Assembly (NCBI GenBank): GCA_036504035.1
Contig: DASXVV010000009.1
Location: 62,001 to 126,000 of the forward strand
Source: Candidatus Deferrimicrobiaceae bacterium
Lineage (GTDB): Bacteria; Desulfobacterota; Deferrimicrobia; Deferrimicrobiales; Deferrimicrobiaceae
Length of the DNA: 64,000 nucleotides
Direction: 5' to 3'
This document shows, piece by piece, positions 9,752-18,576 of this stretch (the stretch's first letter is position 1; every line of letters starts with the position of its first letter). The notes beneath the pieces are model-generated. The model did no database searches. It was not told the DNA's origin and saw only the letters and a program-made list of their open reading frames with translations. The position numbers and the translations under genes are program-made.

Positions 9752-11470
9752 TCAATGGAATTCGCGCTGGACGCCGCCCATCGGGGAAGGCTTGTAGTGC
9801 CGGAGCAGGAAGGCCATGTTCTCGCCAAGCACCCTCCGGAGGTTGGTCGGCATGACGATCGAGGAGATGGAGCCGAGCGCAAGCCCTTCCTTGGGGTTCA
9901 TCAGCTCCTTTTCGTAGCGGAGGTTGAGTGCCCCCTCCTGCGCCTTCAGCCACTCGGCGGCTTCCCGCTCGGCTTCGATCTTCGCGTCGCCGACGTTGAC
10001 TCCGGCGTCGGTCTTGGTCTTGATCCCTTGCGTGATGAGTTCGGTCACAGCCCCGCGGATCTTGCGGAGCTCGTCCTTGTAGACGAACTCCTTGCCGGCG
10101 GGCCCCATGACCGCGAGCCGCGTCGTGGGAAGCGCCAGGACGAGATCGGCGCCGGTGGGATAGTTGTTGTAGGAGGCATAGGCGCCGCCGTAGGCGTTGC
10201 GGAGGATCAGAAGGATCCGGGGGGTGCGAACGTCGACGATCGAGTCGAGCATCGACCGGCCCGCCTGGACGATGCCGCGCGATTCCTGCTCGCGGCCGGG
10301 AAGGAAACCGGTCGTGTCCTCCATGAAGATGATCGGGATGTTATAGATGTTGCAGAAGCGGACGAAGCGGGCGATCTTGACGGCGGAATCGCAATCGATT
10401 TGTCCCGAGGACACCGCGCTGTTGTTCGCGACGAAGCCGACGACGTGCCCACCGAGCCGGCCGAACGCCGTGACGACTTCCCTGGCGCGCTTGGGCTGGA
10501 TCTCGAAGTAGTCGCCGTGGTCGCAGACCTGCTGGATGATGATCGAAACGTCGAAGGGCGTGTTGAACCCGGTCGGCGAGTTGAAGGCCTTCTTGAGGAG
10601 CGTGTTGATCTCCCACGTCTTGCGGGTGATCGGGTCGCTCGTGGTCTGGAACGGGGGGCTGGCGCTGTTGTTGTCGGGCACATATCCCAGCAACCGCACC
10701 GCGGTGCGGAGCGCCGTGACTTCGTCCTCGACGGTCAGGTCTGCGACGCCGGTGCGGCTGTGCACCTTGGGCCCGCCCAGCTCCTCGGGGGTGATGTCCT
10801 CGCCCAGGACCGACTTGACGACGCCGGGGCCGGTGAGACCGAAGAAGGTGTCGCTGGGCTGGATGACGAAGCTGCCCTGGCGCGGAAGATAGCTTCCGCC
10901 GCCCGCATTGAATCCGAACATGCACATGATGGTCGGGACGACGCCGCTGATCTTCCGAAGCGCCGTGAAGGCCTCCGCATAGCCGTCGAGGCCCCCGACG
11001 CCCGCGGGGACGAAAGCGCCCGCGCTGTCGTTCATCCCGATCAGGGGGATCCCCTTCTCGCCCGCCAGCTTGAAGATGTTGGCCAGCTTGGTCCCGTTGG
11101 TCGCGTCGATGGAACCGGCGCGGACGGTGAAGTCGTGGCCGTAGACCGCCACGTCGCGTCCGCCGATGTCGACGACGGCGGTTACGAGCGAAGCCCCGTC
11201 GAGGTTCTTCCCCCAGTTCTGGTAAAGGACATTGGGTTCCTTGTCGGTCAGGACGCGGAGGCGCTCCCAGACGGTCATGCGCTTCTTGAAGTGCTGCTTC
11301 TCGACCTGGTCGATGCTGACCGACCGGACCGGGCGACGGATCAGGTCGTGCCCTTCCTTCATCGCCTCTTCGTAGCCGCCGGTTTTGCGCGAGATCTCGC
11401 CGGGAATATTGAATTCGACTTTCTCGATCGGGTCGAACGGATTGGTCAGCAAGGGCTTGGTGGCTTTCAT
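9752..11470 (-). CDS. Acyl-CoA carboxylase carboxyltransferase (beta) subunit
   Basis: Transfers the carboxyl group from biotin to an acyl-CoA, probably propionyl-CoA. The 572-residue protein has two crotonase-like carboxyltransferase domains. The N-terminal one includes [11 protein letters not shown] and [13 protein letters not shown], the C-terminal one [14 protein letters not shown] and [12 protein letters not shown]; their glycines form the oxyanion holes. Two in-frame ATGs are close. I prefer 11470 (MKATKPLL) because GGAGA lies 7 nt upstream, while 11485 lacks a binding site. Length and architecture fit the decarboxylase/PccB family. It is the first gene of the two-gene carboxylase operon. 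Confidence 0.92.
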   Translation of the reverse strand: MKATKPLLTNPFDPIEKVEFNIPGEISRKTGGYEEAMKEGHDLIRRPVRSVSIDQVEKQHFKKRMTVWERLRVLTDKEPNVLYQNWGKNLDGASLVTAVVDIGGRDVAVYGHDFTVRAGSIDATNGTKLANIFKLAGEKGIPLIGMNDSAGAFVPAGVGGLDGYAEAFTALRKISGVVPTIMCMFGFNAGGGSYLPRQGSFVIQPSDTFFGLTGPGVVKSVLGEDITPEELGGPKVHSRTGVADLTVEDEVTALRTAVRLLGYVPDNNSASPPFQTTSDPITRKTWEINTLLKKAFNSPTGFNTPFDVSIIIQQVCDHGDYFEIQPKRAREVVTAFGRLGGHVVGFVANNSAVSSGQIDCDSAVKIARFVRFCNIYNIPIIFMEDTTGFLPGREQESRGIVQAGRSMLDSIVDVRTPRILLILRNAYGGAYASYNNYPTGADLVLALPTTRLAVMGPAGKEFVYKDELRKIRGAVTELITQGIKTKTDAGVNVGDAKIEAEREAAEWLKAQEGALNLRYEKELMNPKEGLALGSISSIVMPTNLRRVLGENMAFLLRHYKPSPMGGVQREFH

Positions 11471-11509
11471 GAAACTCTCCGTCATCCATCGGGGTTGGTG
11501 GAACACGAA

Positions 11510-11538
11510 TGTATAACATAGTTTCGGGGCACAGTGAA
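11510..11538 (-). promoter_or_regulatory. Putative sigma-70 promoter of the carboxylase operon
   Basis: On the minus strand TTCACT (11533-11538) is 17 nt from TATACA (11510-11515), each matching four of six consensus positions. The predicted transcript would start about 30 nt before the ATG at 11470. Confidence 0.5.
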
Positions 11539-11615
11539 CCCCGGTTCCGTGTTTCAAACAGCAATCTATAATTTGTCATGAGGGCGCAGCACCCCCCGAA
11601 AGAGGGGTTTAACGA

Positions 11616-12914
11616 TCAAGCAGGCAACAAGCCGCGGACGACTTGCGCAAGGTGTCGAACCCGTGTTTGACGGGAGACGCGTGCGGCCATGTCGCGCAAC
11701 TGGAGGATGCAGCCGGAGCATGCGGTCACGATAGTCGAGGTGCCGCCCTGGATGGCAAGGGAGATCTTGTTTTCACCGATGCGTGCCGAAGTCGGATAAT
11801 CCCGGGCGTTGAAGGTTCCGCCGTAGCCGCAGCAACGGTCGGTTCCCTTCATTTCGCCGAAGCCCCTGCCTACAGCGCGTTCGAGCAGCTCGCGGCCGGC
11901 TTCCCCGCGGCCGAGCGTCCCGGACAGGTGACAGGGGTCGTGCCAGCCGACGCTGCCCGCGCCGAATGCGGCGGGAGCAGGCACGAGGATTCGCACGAGC
12001 GGAGAATCGAGGATGGAGGTCGCGTAGTCCACGCAACGTTCGGCGACCCACTCGGCCGCATCCCGGAGGGGATGGTCCGTGGGGATCACGTTCAGGAGGT
12101 CGCGCCGGAACATCTTTAGGCAGGAGCCGCACGGAAAGACGATCGACCGCGGAGCCGCTGCGCGCATCGCGACGAGATTTTTCGAGATCGCCTTCATGGC
12201 CCCGGCGCGATCGCCGGAGGCGAGCGCCGGCAGGCCGCAGCAGGCGGCATCGCGCGATACCGTGACCTCCCCCCATGCGGCTTTCAGCGTCTCGTAGGAA
12301 TCCCGGCCGATTTCGGGCATGACGAGGTCGAAGACGCACCCGGGGAACAACATGACCTCGCCGGCCCGGGCCTCGTCCTTGCCGAGCGAAGCGACGAAAC
12401 CAATGGGCGGAAGCGCCGGCAACGTCCGGCCGTGAAGACCGGCGACGTCGGGAAAGCGGTAGTGCAGGCCGCTCTCGGTAGGCATCTTCCGCAACAGGTG
12501 CTGGGCGGCGTTTCCGGCGGCGCGGACAGCGTTCAGTGCCCTCGCCGAAGGAAGTACCTCGTCGAACAGGATGCGCTTCCAGACCGGCAGCCCGAGCTTG
12601 TCGGCGAATCGGGTGCGGCCGGCGACGAGGATCTCCTCGACCGCGACCTGGTTCGGGCAGTTCCGCTCGCACCGGCCGCAAAGCAGGCAGTCGGCGAGCG
12701 CTTCCCGCACCGCGGCATCCCGTTCTTCGCCCAGCGGGATGGCGCCGCATGCCGGCAATCCAACCTCCCCCGCCATCGCGGATTCTAGCAGCGCGATCTT
12801 GCCGCGCGCCACGTTGACCTCGGTCCGGCGCTCGGGATAGAGGGTGCAGACCGCGCGACAGCTGCCGCACTTCACGCACGCCGCGATCTTCTCGGCAAGC
12901 TCCCGGTCGATCAT
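11616..12914 (-). CDS. glcF: Glycolate/lactate oxidase iron-sulfur subunit (GlcF-like)
   Basis: Electron-transfer subunit partnering the FAD protein encoded just upstream. The 432-residue protein has two [4Fe-4S] ferredoxin motifs, CVKCGSCRAVC (13-23) and CLLCGRCERNC (76-86). Two CCG-type cysteine-rich domains follow (CCGLPALASG with FPCGSCLKMF, and DRCCGYGGTF with ACSGCILQL). This matches GlcF-like and lactate-utilisation iron-sulfur subunits. The ATG at 12914 overlaps the stop codon of the upstream gene as ATGA, so translation is coupled. No membrane segment is visible, so electrons probably go to a membrane acceptor. The CCG protein at 14384 is a candidate. Confidence 0.88.
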   Translation of the reverse strand: MIDRELAEKIAACVKCGSCRAVCTLYPERRTEVNVARGKIALLESAMAGEVGLPACGAIPLGEERDAAVREALADCLLCGRCERNCPNQVAVEEILVAGRTRFADKLGLPVWKRILFDEVLPSARALNAVRAAGNAAQHLLRKMPTESGLHYRFPDVAGLHGRTLPALPPIGFVASLGKDEARAGEVMLFPGCVFDLVMPEIGRDSYETLKAAWGEVTVSRDAACCGLPALASGDRAGAMKAISKNLVAMRAAAPRSIVFPCGSCLKMFRRDLLNVIPTDHPLRDAAEWVAERCVDYATSILDSPLVRILVPAPAAFGAGSVGWHDPCHLSGTLGRGEAGRELLERAVGRGFGEMKGTDRCCGYGGTFNARDYPTSARIGENKISLAIQGGTSTIVTACSGCILQLRDMAARVSRQTRVRHLAQVVRGLLPA

Positions 12915-14302
12915 CGGGTAACCGCGCTTTCTTCCAGCCAGATCTTCCCCGGATTCAGGATGCCGTTGGGGTCGAACGCCGCCTTCAGCCGCTTCATGAC
13001 GGAAACCCCCAGTGGGCCGACTTCCATCTCGAAAAATGGCGCTTTCGAGATCCCGACGCCATGCTCGCCTGAAATGGTCCCCCCCAGGTCAACCGTCTTG
13101 CGGAAGATCGTCTCGACCGCCGCATCGGCCCGGCGGCGCTCGTCGGAATCGGTCCCGGAGATCATCACGTTGACGTGGATGTTGCCGTCGCCCGCGTGGC
13201 CGAAGTTGACGATCGTGAGTCGCTCGCGGGCGGCCAGCTCCGACAGAAACGCCATCATCTCGGGAAGGGCGCTGCGCGGGACGACGATGTCCTCGTTGAG
13301 CTTGACCGGTGCGATCTTCCGGAGGGCCGGCGAGATCGACCGCCGCAGCTTCCAGAGACGTTCCCGACCCGGCCCGTCGGTTGCGCGACGCACTTCTATG
13401 GCGCCGTAGGCGCGAAGCGCCATTTCGACTCCCTCGAGCTCCGATGCGACCGATGGGGGGGCGCCGTCGACTTCGACGAGCAGCGCGCACCCGGTTTCCT
13501 CGGGAAGATCGAGTGCAACGACGCGGCGGACGCAGTCGATCGCCGAGCGGTCCATCAGCTCCATGGCGCTTGGGGTGATGCGTGCTTCGACGATGCCGGC
13601 GACCGCGCGGGAGGCCTCGCCGTTGTCCCGGAACAGGGCAAGCAGCGTGCCGGTCGATTCCGGAAGCGGCAAAAGCCGGAGCGTTGCCCGCGTGACGAAG
13701 CCGAGCGTCCCTTCGGAGCCCACGAGCATGCGGGTCAGGTCGTACCCGACGACGCCCTTGGCGGTGGACACGCCCGTGCGGATCATCTCGCCGCTGCCGA
13801 GGACGGCTTCGAGCCCGAGAACGTAATCGCGCGTCACCCCGTATTTGACGGCAGACATCCCGCCCGCGCACTCGGCGATGTTGCCGCCGATCGTGCCGAA
13901 TTTCATGGAAGCGGGGTCGGGTGGGTAGAACAGGGAGAACCGGCGTGCTTCTTCCTTGAGCGTTTCTGTCACGACGCCCGGTTCCACGACCGCGAGCAGG
14001 TTTGCGGGATCGATCGACAGGACGCGGTTCATCCGTTCGGTCGAGAGCACCAGCCCGCCCCGGACCGGGAGGCAGCCGCCGGAGAAGCCGGACCCGGCGC
14101 CCCGCGGGATCACGGGAAAACGGCGCTCGTTGGCCAGGAGGATCGCCTGCCGGACCTCTTCCGCATCGACGGGATATGCGACGGCGTCGGGAAGGAACTC
14201 TTTCCCCGTGGCGTCATAGGCGTAGCACAACCGGTCTTCGGGGGAATCCTTGAAACGATCGCCGAAAATGTCTTTCAGGCAGGTACGTGACGTTGCTTCC
14301 AT
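12911..14302 (-). CDS. glcD: FAD-linked glycolate/D-lactate oxidase subunit (GlcD-like)
   Basis: Flavoprotein of the vanillyl-alcohol-oxidase superfamily oxidising a 2-hydroxy acid (glycolate or D-lactate; the sequence does not decide). The 463-residue protein has the FAD_binding_4 domain (about 38-175), with PRGAGSGFSGG as pyrophosphate loop and GGNIAECAGG, TRDYVLGLEAVL and GSEGTLG. The FAD-oxidase C-terminal domain has NFGHAGDGNIHVN and ends SGEHGVGISK and NPGKIW, all typical. Start ATG at 14302 has only a weak TAGGA upstream. It is the first gene of a coupled glcD-glcF operon, divergent from the membrane Fe-S protein across a short promoter region. Confidence 0.88.
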   Translation of the reverse strand: MEATSRTCLKDIFGDRFKDSPEDRLCYAYDATGKEFLPDAVAYPVDAEEVRQAILLANERRFPVIPRGAGSGFSGGCLPVRGGLVLSTERMNRVLSIDPANLLAVVEPGVVTETLKEEARRFSLFYPPDPASMKFGTIGGNIAECAGGMSAVKYGVTRDYVLGLEAVLGSGEMIRTGVSTAKGVVGYDLTRMLVGSEGTLGFVTRATLRLLPLPESTGTLLALFRDNGEASRAVAGIVEARITPSAMELMDRSAIDCVRRVVALDLPEETGCALLVEVDGAPPSVASELEGVEMALRAYGAIEVRRATDGPGRERLWKLRRSISPALRKIAPVKLNEDIVVPRSALPEMMAFLSELAARERLTIVNFGHAGDGNIHVNVMISGTDSDERRRADAAVETIFRKTVDLGGTISGEHGVGISKAPFFEMEVGPLGVSVMKRLKAAFDPNGILNPGKIWLEESAVTR

Positions 14303-14314
14303 CGTCCTACGATT

Positions 14315-14343
14315 TTAGCATGCCGTGCGGGTCCGGATATAAT
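14315..14343 (+). promoter_or_regulatory. Sigma-70-type promoter of the membrane Fe-S gene
   Basis: TTAGCA (14315-14320), a 17-nt spacer and a perfect TATAAT (14338-14343). The -10 overlaps an upstream in-frame ATG at 14342, so that ATG cannot be the translation start and the downstream ATG at 14384 is preferred. Confidence 0.6.
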
Positions 14344-14383
14344 GGCGATCGGTACGCCGGATTCCTCGAGAGGCGGTGCGGAC

Positions 14384-16438
14384 ATGACGGGAATCGGACG
14401 CGAGATTTTCTGGGGCGTATCCGCTTGGGCGCCAGGCGTCATGTATGCCCTGTTCGGGATCGTCCTGCTTCTGTCCGGATGGGGGATGACGCGGCGCGGC
14501 CGTGCCTGGCGCTCCGGGCGCCCCGAACGGGAGAACCGCTTCGACGACATTCCCGGAAGGCTGCTTTCGCTTTTCCGGGACGCCTTCTGCCAGGCGAGGA
14601 CGCTCGAGCGATTTCCCGGCGGCCTGTTTCATTTCCTGATCTACGCCGGCTTCCTGGTGTTGACGATCGCTACGCTCCTGGTTGCGGTCCAGCACGACCT
14701 GGGCTATCGGATCCTGGACGGGCCGTTCTATGTCGGGTTCAAGATCTTCGCGGACGGCTTCGGCCTTCTGATGCTGCTCGGCTGCGGCGCGGCGCTTTCC
14801 AGGCGCATTTTCGCACCATCTCCCGGACAGCTTCACGGAGTCGGCGAGTATGCTCCACTGGTCTTCCTGATCGCGGTCGGCGCCACAGGGTTTCTGGTCG
14901 AGGGACTCCGTCTTTCCGCGACGCAGCCGGCGTATGCCGGCGCATCCTTCGTTGCCTGCCGGGTCTCCCCTCTCCTGTCCTTTCTCGGCGACTTCGAAAT
15001 GCAGACTGCCGCGCACAATGCCGCCTGGTGGGCGCATCTCCTGCTGGCATTCGCCTTCCTGGCCTCTCTCCCGTTTTCGAAAATGACGCACGTGGCCACG
15101 GGCCCCTTTTCGATCTTCCTGCGCACCGCGCGTCCGGCCGGCGCACTCCAGTCCGTTCCGAAGATCGAGGAGGAAGAAAGGCCCGGCGTGCTGGCAGTCC
15201 GGGATTTCTCCTGGAAGCAGCTGCTTTCCGCCGATGCCTGCACGCGCTGCGGGCGTTGCCAGGACGAATGTCCGGCATTCGCCGCAGACATGCCCCTGTC
15301 CCCGCGCGATGTCGTGCTGAAGACCGCCGCCTCCCTGCACGGCGGCCGGTTCGCATCCCCGCTTCCCGAATCGGGTGTCCCCGTGTCCGGGGGCAACGCT
15401 TTCGCCCATGACGTGCTTACTCCCCCGACGATCTGGTCCTGCACCACCTGCCGTGCCTGCGTCCGCGCCTGCCCGGTCTCGATCGAGCATGTCGATATGA
15501 TCGTCGATGTCCGCCGCGGATTCGTCTCCGAATCGAAGATTCCCGACAGCGTCCGTGTCGCCCTGCGAAAGACAACGGACAGCGGAAACCCCTGGGGGTT
15601 GCCCCAGGCCGACCGTATGGCCTGGGCCGACGGGCTTGACGTGCGGCTGGCTTCCGACGGAAAACCGTTCGAATTCCTTTACTGGGTCGGATGCGCGGCG
15701 GCCTACGATCCGCGGAACAGGAAGGTTGCCCGCTCGATCGCCACCCTGCTGGCACGCGCAGGCGTCGATTTTGCCGTTCTCGGGACCGAAGAAACCTGTT
15801 GCGGCGAGGCAGCGCGACGCTTGGGTGATGAGGGGCTCTTCCAACTCGGGACCGTCGAGGCTGTCCGGGAGGTCTTCGCGAAGTACGGGGTTCGCAAGAT
15901 CGTTACCGGATGCCCCCATTGCTTCAACACGTTTCGTAACGAATACCCGGCGCTCGGCGTCCAGGTCGAGGTCGTCCACCATTCGCAGCTTCTCGCGACC
16001 CTCCTGGCATCGGGGAGACTCGCCCCCCGGCTCCCGCAGCCGGGCACGGTCGCGTTCCACGACAGCTGCTACCTCGGACGCTGCAACGGCCTGTTCGATG
16101 AACCGCGGACGTCGCTGGCCTCCATTCCAGGACTTTCGGTCGCCGAAACCGAAAAACGGCGGGAACGTTCCTTTTGCTGCGGGGCCGGCGGCGGGGCGAT
16201 GTGGCTCGACCTTCCGGGACGGCGAATCAATCACCTGAGATTCGACCAGCTTCGGGCGACCGGGGCCCGGGCATTCGCCACGGCCTGCCCCTACTGCCTG
16301 ACCATGCTGGAGGATGCGGTCAGTTTTCACGCCCTGGAGAAAACGTTCGATGTTCGGGACATTTCGGAATACCTGGCGGAATCCATGATCCCGGCATCGG
16401 AAAGAAACGGACTCGGAGCCATATTACAAATGCCGTAG
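14384..16438 (+). CDS. Membrane-bound CCG-domain Fe-S oxidoreductase with NarI-like cytochrome b domain
   Basis: Predicted membrane electron-transfer protein (684 residues) that passes electrons from soluble dehydrogenases or ETF to the quinone pool. The N-terminal ~230 residues form several hydrophobic helices resembling the nitrate reductase gamma (haem b) domain. Two [4Fe-4S] motifs follow, CTRCGRCQDEC near 285 and CTTCRACVRAC near 352. Then come two CCG domains: WVGCAAAY with ETCCGEAA and CPHC, then HDSCYLGRC with SFCCGAGGG and CPYC. This architecture is known for proteins called ETF:menaquinone oxidoreductases or HdrD-like proteins in deltaproteobacteria. Start 14384 is chosen because AGGCGG precedes it and a promoter covers the alternative ATG at 14342. 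Divergent from glcDF, its likely electron donors. Confidence 0.85.
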   Translation: MTGIGREIFWGVSAWAPGVMYALFGIVLLLSGWGMTRRGRAWRSGRPERENRFDDIPGRLLSLFRDAFCQARTLERFPGGLFHFLIYAGFLVLTIATLLVAVQHDLGYRILDGPFYVGFKIFADGFGLLMLLGCGAALSRRIFAPSPGQLHGVGEYAPLVFLIAVGATGFLVEGLRLSATQPAYAGASFVACRVSPLLSFLGDFEMQTAAHNAAWWAHLLLAFAFLASLPFSKMTHVATGPFSIFLRTARPAGALQSVPKIEEEERPGVLAVRDFSWKQLLSADACTRCGRCQDECPAFAADMPLSPRDVVLKTAASLHGGRFASPLPESGVPVSGGNAFAHDVLTPPTIWSCTTCRACVRACPVSIEHVDMIVDVRRGFVSESKIPDSVRVALRKTTDSGNPWGLPQADRMAWADGLDVRLASDGKPFEFLYWVGCAAAYDPRNRKVARSIATLLARAGVDFAVLGTEETCCGEAARRLGDEGLFQLGTVEAVREVFAKYGVRKIVTGCPHCFNTFRNEYPALGVQVEVVHHSQLLATLLASGRLAPRLPQPGTVAFHDSCYLGRCNGLFDEPRTSLASIPGLSVAETEKRRERSFCCGAGGGAMWLDLPGRRINHLRFDQLRATGARAFATACPYCLTMLEDAVSFHALEKTFDVRDISEYLAESMIPASERNGLGAILQMP

Positions 16439-16453
16439 CATTACCGCATGGCA

Positions 16454-16494
16454 TAGTTGTAATAATTGCGATAATGCTTGCATTATTACAACTA
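16454..16494. promoter_or_regulatory. 41-bp palindromic operator-like element
   Basis: TAGTTGTAATAAT (16454-16466) is perfectly inverted as ATTATTACAACTA (16482-16494) around a 15-nt spacer. The spacer itself contributes a smaller, overlapping inverted pair, ATAATGC and GCATTAT. It is far more A+T-rich than the flanking genes and lies immediately before an HTH-protein gene, so it is probably an operator, perhaps autoregulatory. The ATG at 16474 sits in its centre. Confidence 0.6.
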
Positions 16495-18078
16495 CTCACG
16501 CAACAATGGATCCAGGAACACCGATCGGGGGACCCATTGTCTGAGCATATAGAGTCTATCCTTTCGAATATCCTCGATAAAAAGATTCGAGAACTCGGGT
16601 TCGACTCGCTTCGGAAATTCCATCTTGCACACAAGGAATCCATCGGGGTCAGTTACGAGTTGCTCCGGCAAATCATGCGGTCGGGCCGGATCCCACGAAT
16701 CGAATCGCTCGTTCCCATCCTCCGGGCCGTCAACCTGTCCCAGGTCGCCACGGATTCCCTGCTCTCCCGACTCTACCCGCATTATCGCGGCACACGATCC
16801 TCCCTTTCGGCAGCGTCTACGGATTTAACGGAATTTTCCGGTTCCCTCTTGCCTGAAACTGCCGAATCCCCGGAATCCGACCTCCCTCGCAGGCTGTTCG
16901 ATGCGTTGCGCCGGATTCCCGTGCGGGGAAACGAAGATCTTTGGGAGATGACGACTCGCCTGGCCGAGATCGCCGAGCGCAAGGTTCGGGATCGGGCAAG
17001 GGGTCGCATCGACCAGCCCTCTCTTTTCGGGGAAGAGCCTGAATCGATCTACCAGTTCCTGGTTCGATGCGGGAAGGCCGTTCCCTTCATGTCCAGGGGT
17101 GAGGATTGCCACCTGGAATTCTGTCGGGAAATCGATTATGAAGATCGCTATCGAGGGGTGTTGCTCGGACAGGCGATCGGCGCCGCAATGGGACGCATTA
17201 CCCAAGGATTATCCGCCAAGGACATCGAGGGGCTTTACGGCCGCGTGCTCATGCCCCCCATCCCCACCGGGAATGCCCCCCCCTATAATCTCGCGATCGC
17301 CGAATATCTCGTGGAGGAGAAGCAATCGTCCCAGGAAGCGTACGCCACGGTCGTGGCCACAGAAATCCGCCTGCAGGAAGCGAGCGAGTGGGAGGCCGCG
17401 TATTCCGAAAACCTGTTGGACCGTCGCTATCCGTGGTTCGAATCGGGAGAGCCGTTCCCGGAAAGTGCGGCCGCCGCGCGTTGCATCCCGCTGGCCTTGC
17501 GACACGGAGGCGATTTCCGTCGGTTGAAGCTCGAATGCGGCCTGGGTGCCGCAACCACGCATCCCCACCCAGCTGCCATCGCCGGCGCAATCCTGCTGGC
17601 CGGATCGATTGCCCGCCTTCTCCACACCGTTCCCGGTTCCCTGGACGCCATCCCGTTTTTACGCACGGCCGCGCCGTTCATCGGCGGGATCGAGACCGAT
17701 AGGTCCGGTGGTCGCAACCGTACCCTTTCCACCTTCGTTCGTCGGGTCGGTACGGAACTTCCGGCCCTTTTATTGAGACGGGCGCCGATCGACGAGATCG
17801 CGAAATCGGTCGGTAACGGAGAACTCCCGACCGAAGGGATCCCGTTCGCGCTCGGCTGCGTCTTGTCGTATCCGACCGATTTTCGTGAGGGGGTTTTGGC
17901 GGCGGTCAACGCCGGCCAGGATGCGATCAGGACCGGTGCGATGGCGGGCGCGCTCGCCGGAGCGCTGCTTGGGGCGTCGTCGATCCCCGAGGGTTGGATT
18001 TCACGTCTTCCTGCCCGCCAGAGGCTCGAATCCGCCGCGGAAGGCCTGCTGCGCCTGGCACGCCAGGCCCGAAATTAG
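16474..18078 (+). CDS. HTH-ADP-ribosylglycohydrolase fusion with degenerate metal site
   Basis: A protein of up to 534 residues. The N-terminal ~110 residues look like a Cro/C1-type helix-turn-helix (around ELLRQIMRSGRIPRIESL). The C-terminal ~350 residues are an ADP-ribosylglycohydrolase (DraG/ADPRH) fold: YRGVLLGQAIGAAMG, then THPHPAAIAGAILLAGS, then AGALAGALLGASSIPEGW. Known active members bind two Mg ions through a (S/T)DDT motif and a DTDT motif. Here the first is replaced by APPYN and the second by DAIR (NAGQDAIRTG). It is therefore probably catalytically dead or altered, perhaps a ligand-sensing regulator. The start is uncertain: ATG 16474 lies inside a palindrome, and TTG 16537 (MSEHIESILS) after GGGGGA is an attractive alternative. 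It may be co-transcribed with the Fe-S protein 35 nt upstream. Confidence 0.75.
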   Translation: MLALLQLLTQQWIQEHRSGDPLSEHIESILSNILDKKIRELGFDSLRKFHLAHKESIGVSYELLRQIMRSGRIPRIESLVPILRAVNLSQVATDSLLSRLYPHYRGTRSSLSAASTDLTEFSGSLLPETAESPESDLPRRLFDALRRIPVRGNEDLWEMTTRLAEIAERKVRDRARGRIDQPSLFGEEPESIYQFLVRCGKAVPFMSRGEDCHLEFCREIDYEDRYRGVLLGQAIGAAMGRITQGLSAKDIEGLYGRVLMPPIPTGNAPPYNLAIAEYLVEEKQSSQEAYATVVATEIRLQEASEWEAAYSENLLDRRYPWFESGEPFPESAAAARCIPLALRHGGDFRRLKLECGLGAATTHPHPAAIAGAILLAGSIARLLHTVPGSLDAIPFLRTAAPFIGGIETDRSGGRNRTLSTFVRRVGTELPALLLRRAPIDEIAKSVGNGELPTEGIPFALGCVLSYPTDFREGVLAAVNAGQDAIRTGAMAGALAGALLGASSIPEGWISRLPARQRLESAAEGLLRLARQARN

Positions 18079-18197
18079 TGCCACTCCACTTAAACAACCG
18101 CAGTTAAGCGGAACATATAAAGCACAGTGGAACTGAACAAGCGCAAGGATATTCGGGGAACGAGAGGCGGAGGGTTTCAGGTCGGAGCGAAGCGGCG

Positions 18198-18350
18198 TTA
18201 GGTCACATTCTCGATCCAGAGGAGGTGCCCTGCCGCCGGTGTCCCGGCCAGAGCATCGAAGGACTTCCGGTCGTCCGTTACCATGCACGCCTTCTCGACC
18301 ATGGCCACGGCAAGATACAGGCTGTCGTAGCCGCTCAAGGGAAGTGGCGG
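18198..18350 (-). pseudogene. Remnant of a VapC-like PIN-domain toxin
   Basis: The minus frame ending TAA at 18198-18200 encodes SGYDSLYLAVAMVEKACMV, then TDDRKSFDAL and WIENVT. This is the C-terminal part of a PIN-domain ribonuclease (the YDxLYLA helix, the TDDRKF acidic segment and a terminal W-I-E/D). Similarity stops near 18350, so the N-terminal half is missing. It is a decayed type II toxin. Confidence 0.6.
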
Positions 18351-18354
18351 GCCG

Positions 18355-18474
18355 AAAGGGAAGCTTCAGAAGATTTTCGAAGAAACGGCGACCCTCCCCC
18401 GCAGGCAGCAGGAGAAGATCGCCGAGCTCGTGTCAGCGTTCGTCAATCAGTACAGGCAGGAACAGATGAGATAG
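18355..18474 (+). pseudogene. Remnant of a transcriptional regulator/antitoxin C-terminus
   Basis: Frame ending TAG at 18472 encodes KLQKIFEETATLPRRQQEKI followed by AELVSAFVNQYRQEQMR. This matches the tail commonly found on small XRE-type regulators (LPRRQQEKI followed by a terminal helix). The HTH part is absent and a stop codon lies at 18328. It abuts the PIN remnant on the opposite strand, so two unrelated fragments were joined. The rest of the 18079-18576 spacer holds nothing I can assign. Confidence 0.5.
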
Positions 18475-18576
18475 ACAAATTGCGGTTATTAGAAGGCAAG
18501 GTCCCGCTCAACTCATAATGCCGTCGAGCATTACATAAACCTATCTTACAAGCCCCACACCCAAAGCAACAGAATT

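Noticed and set aside
9632-11521. Long open frame antisense to the carboxyltransferase (and similar ones antisense to the mutase, hslU, argG and lysA).
   Set aside because: Produced by the high G+C third codon positions of the real minus-strand genes; no ribosome binding site and protein composition is low-complexity Arg/Gly/Asp.
11588-11604. CCCC/GGGG hairpin after glcF.
   Set aside because: Very short stem and no T-tract on the minus strand, so not reported as a terminator.
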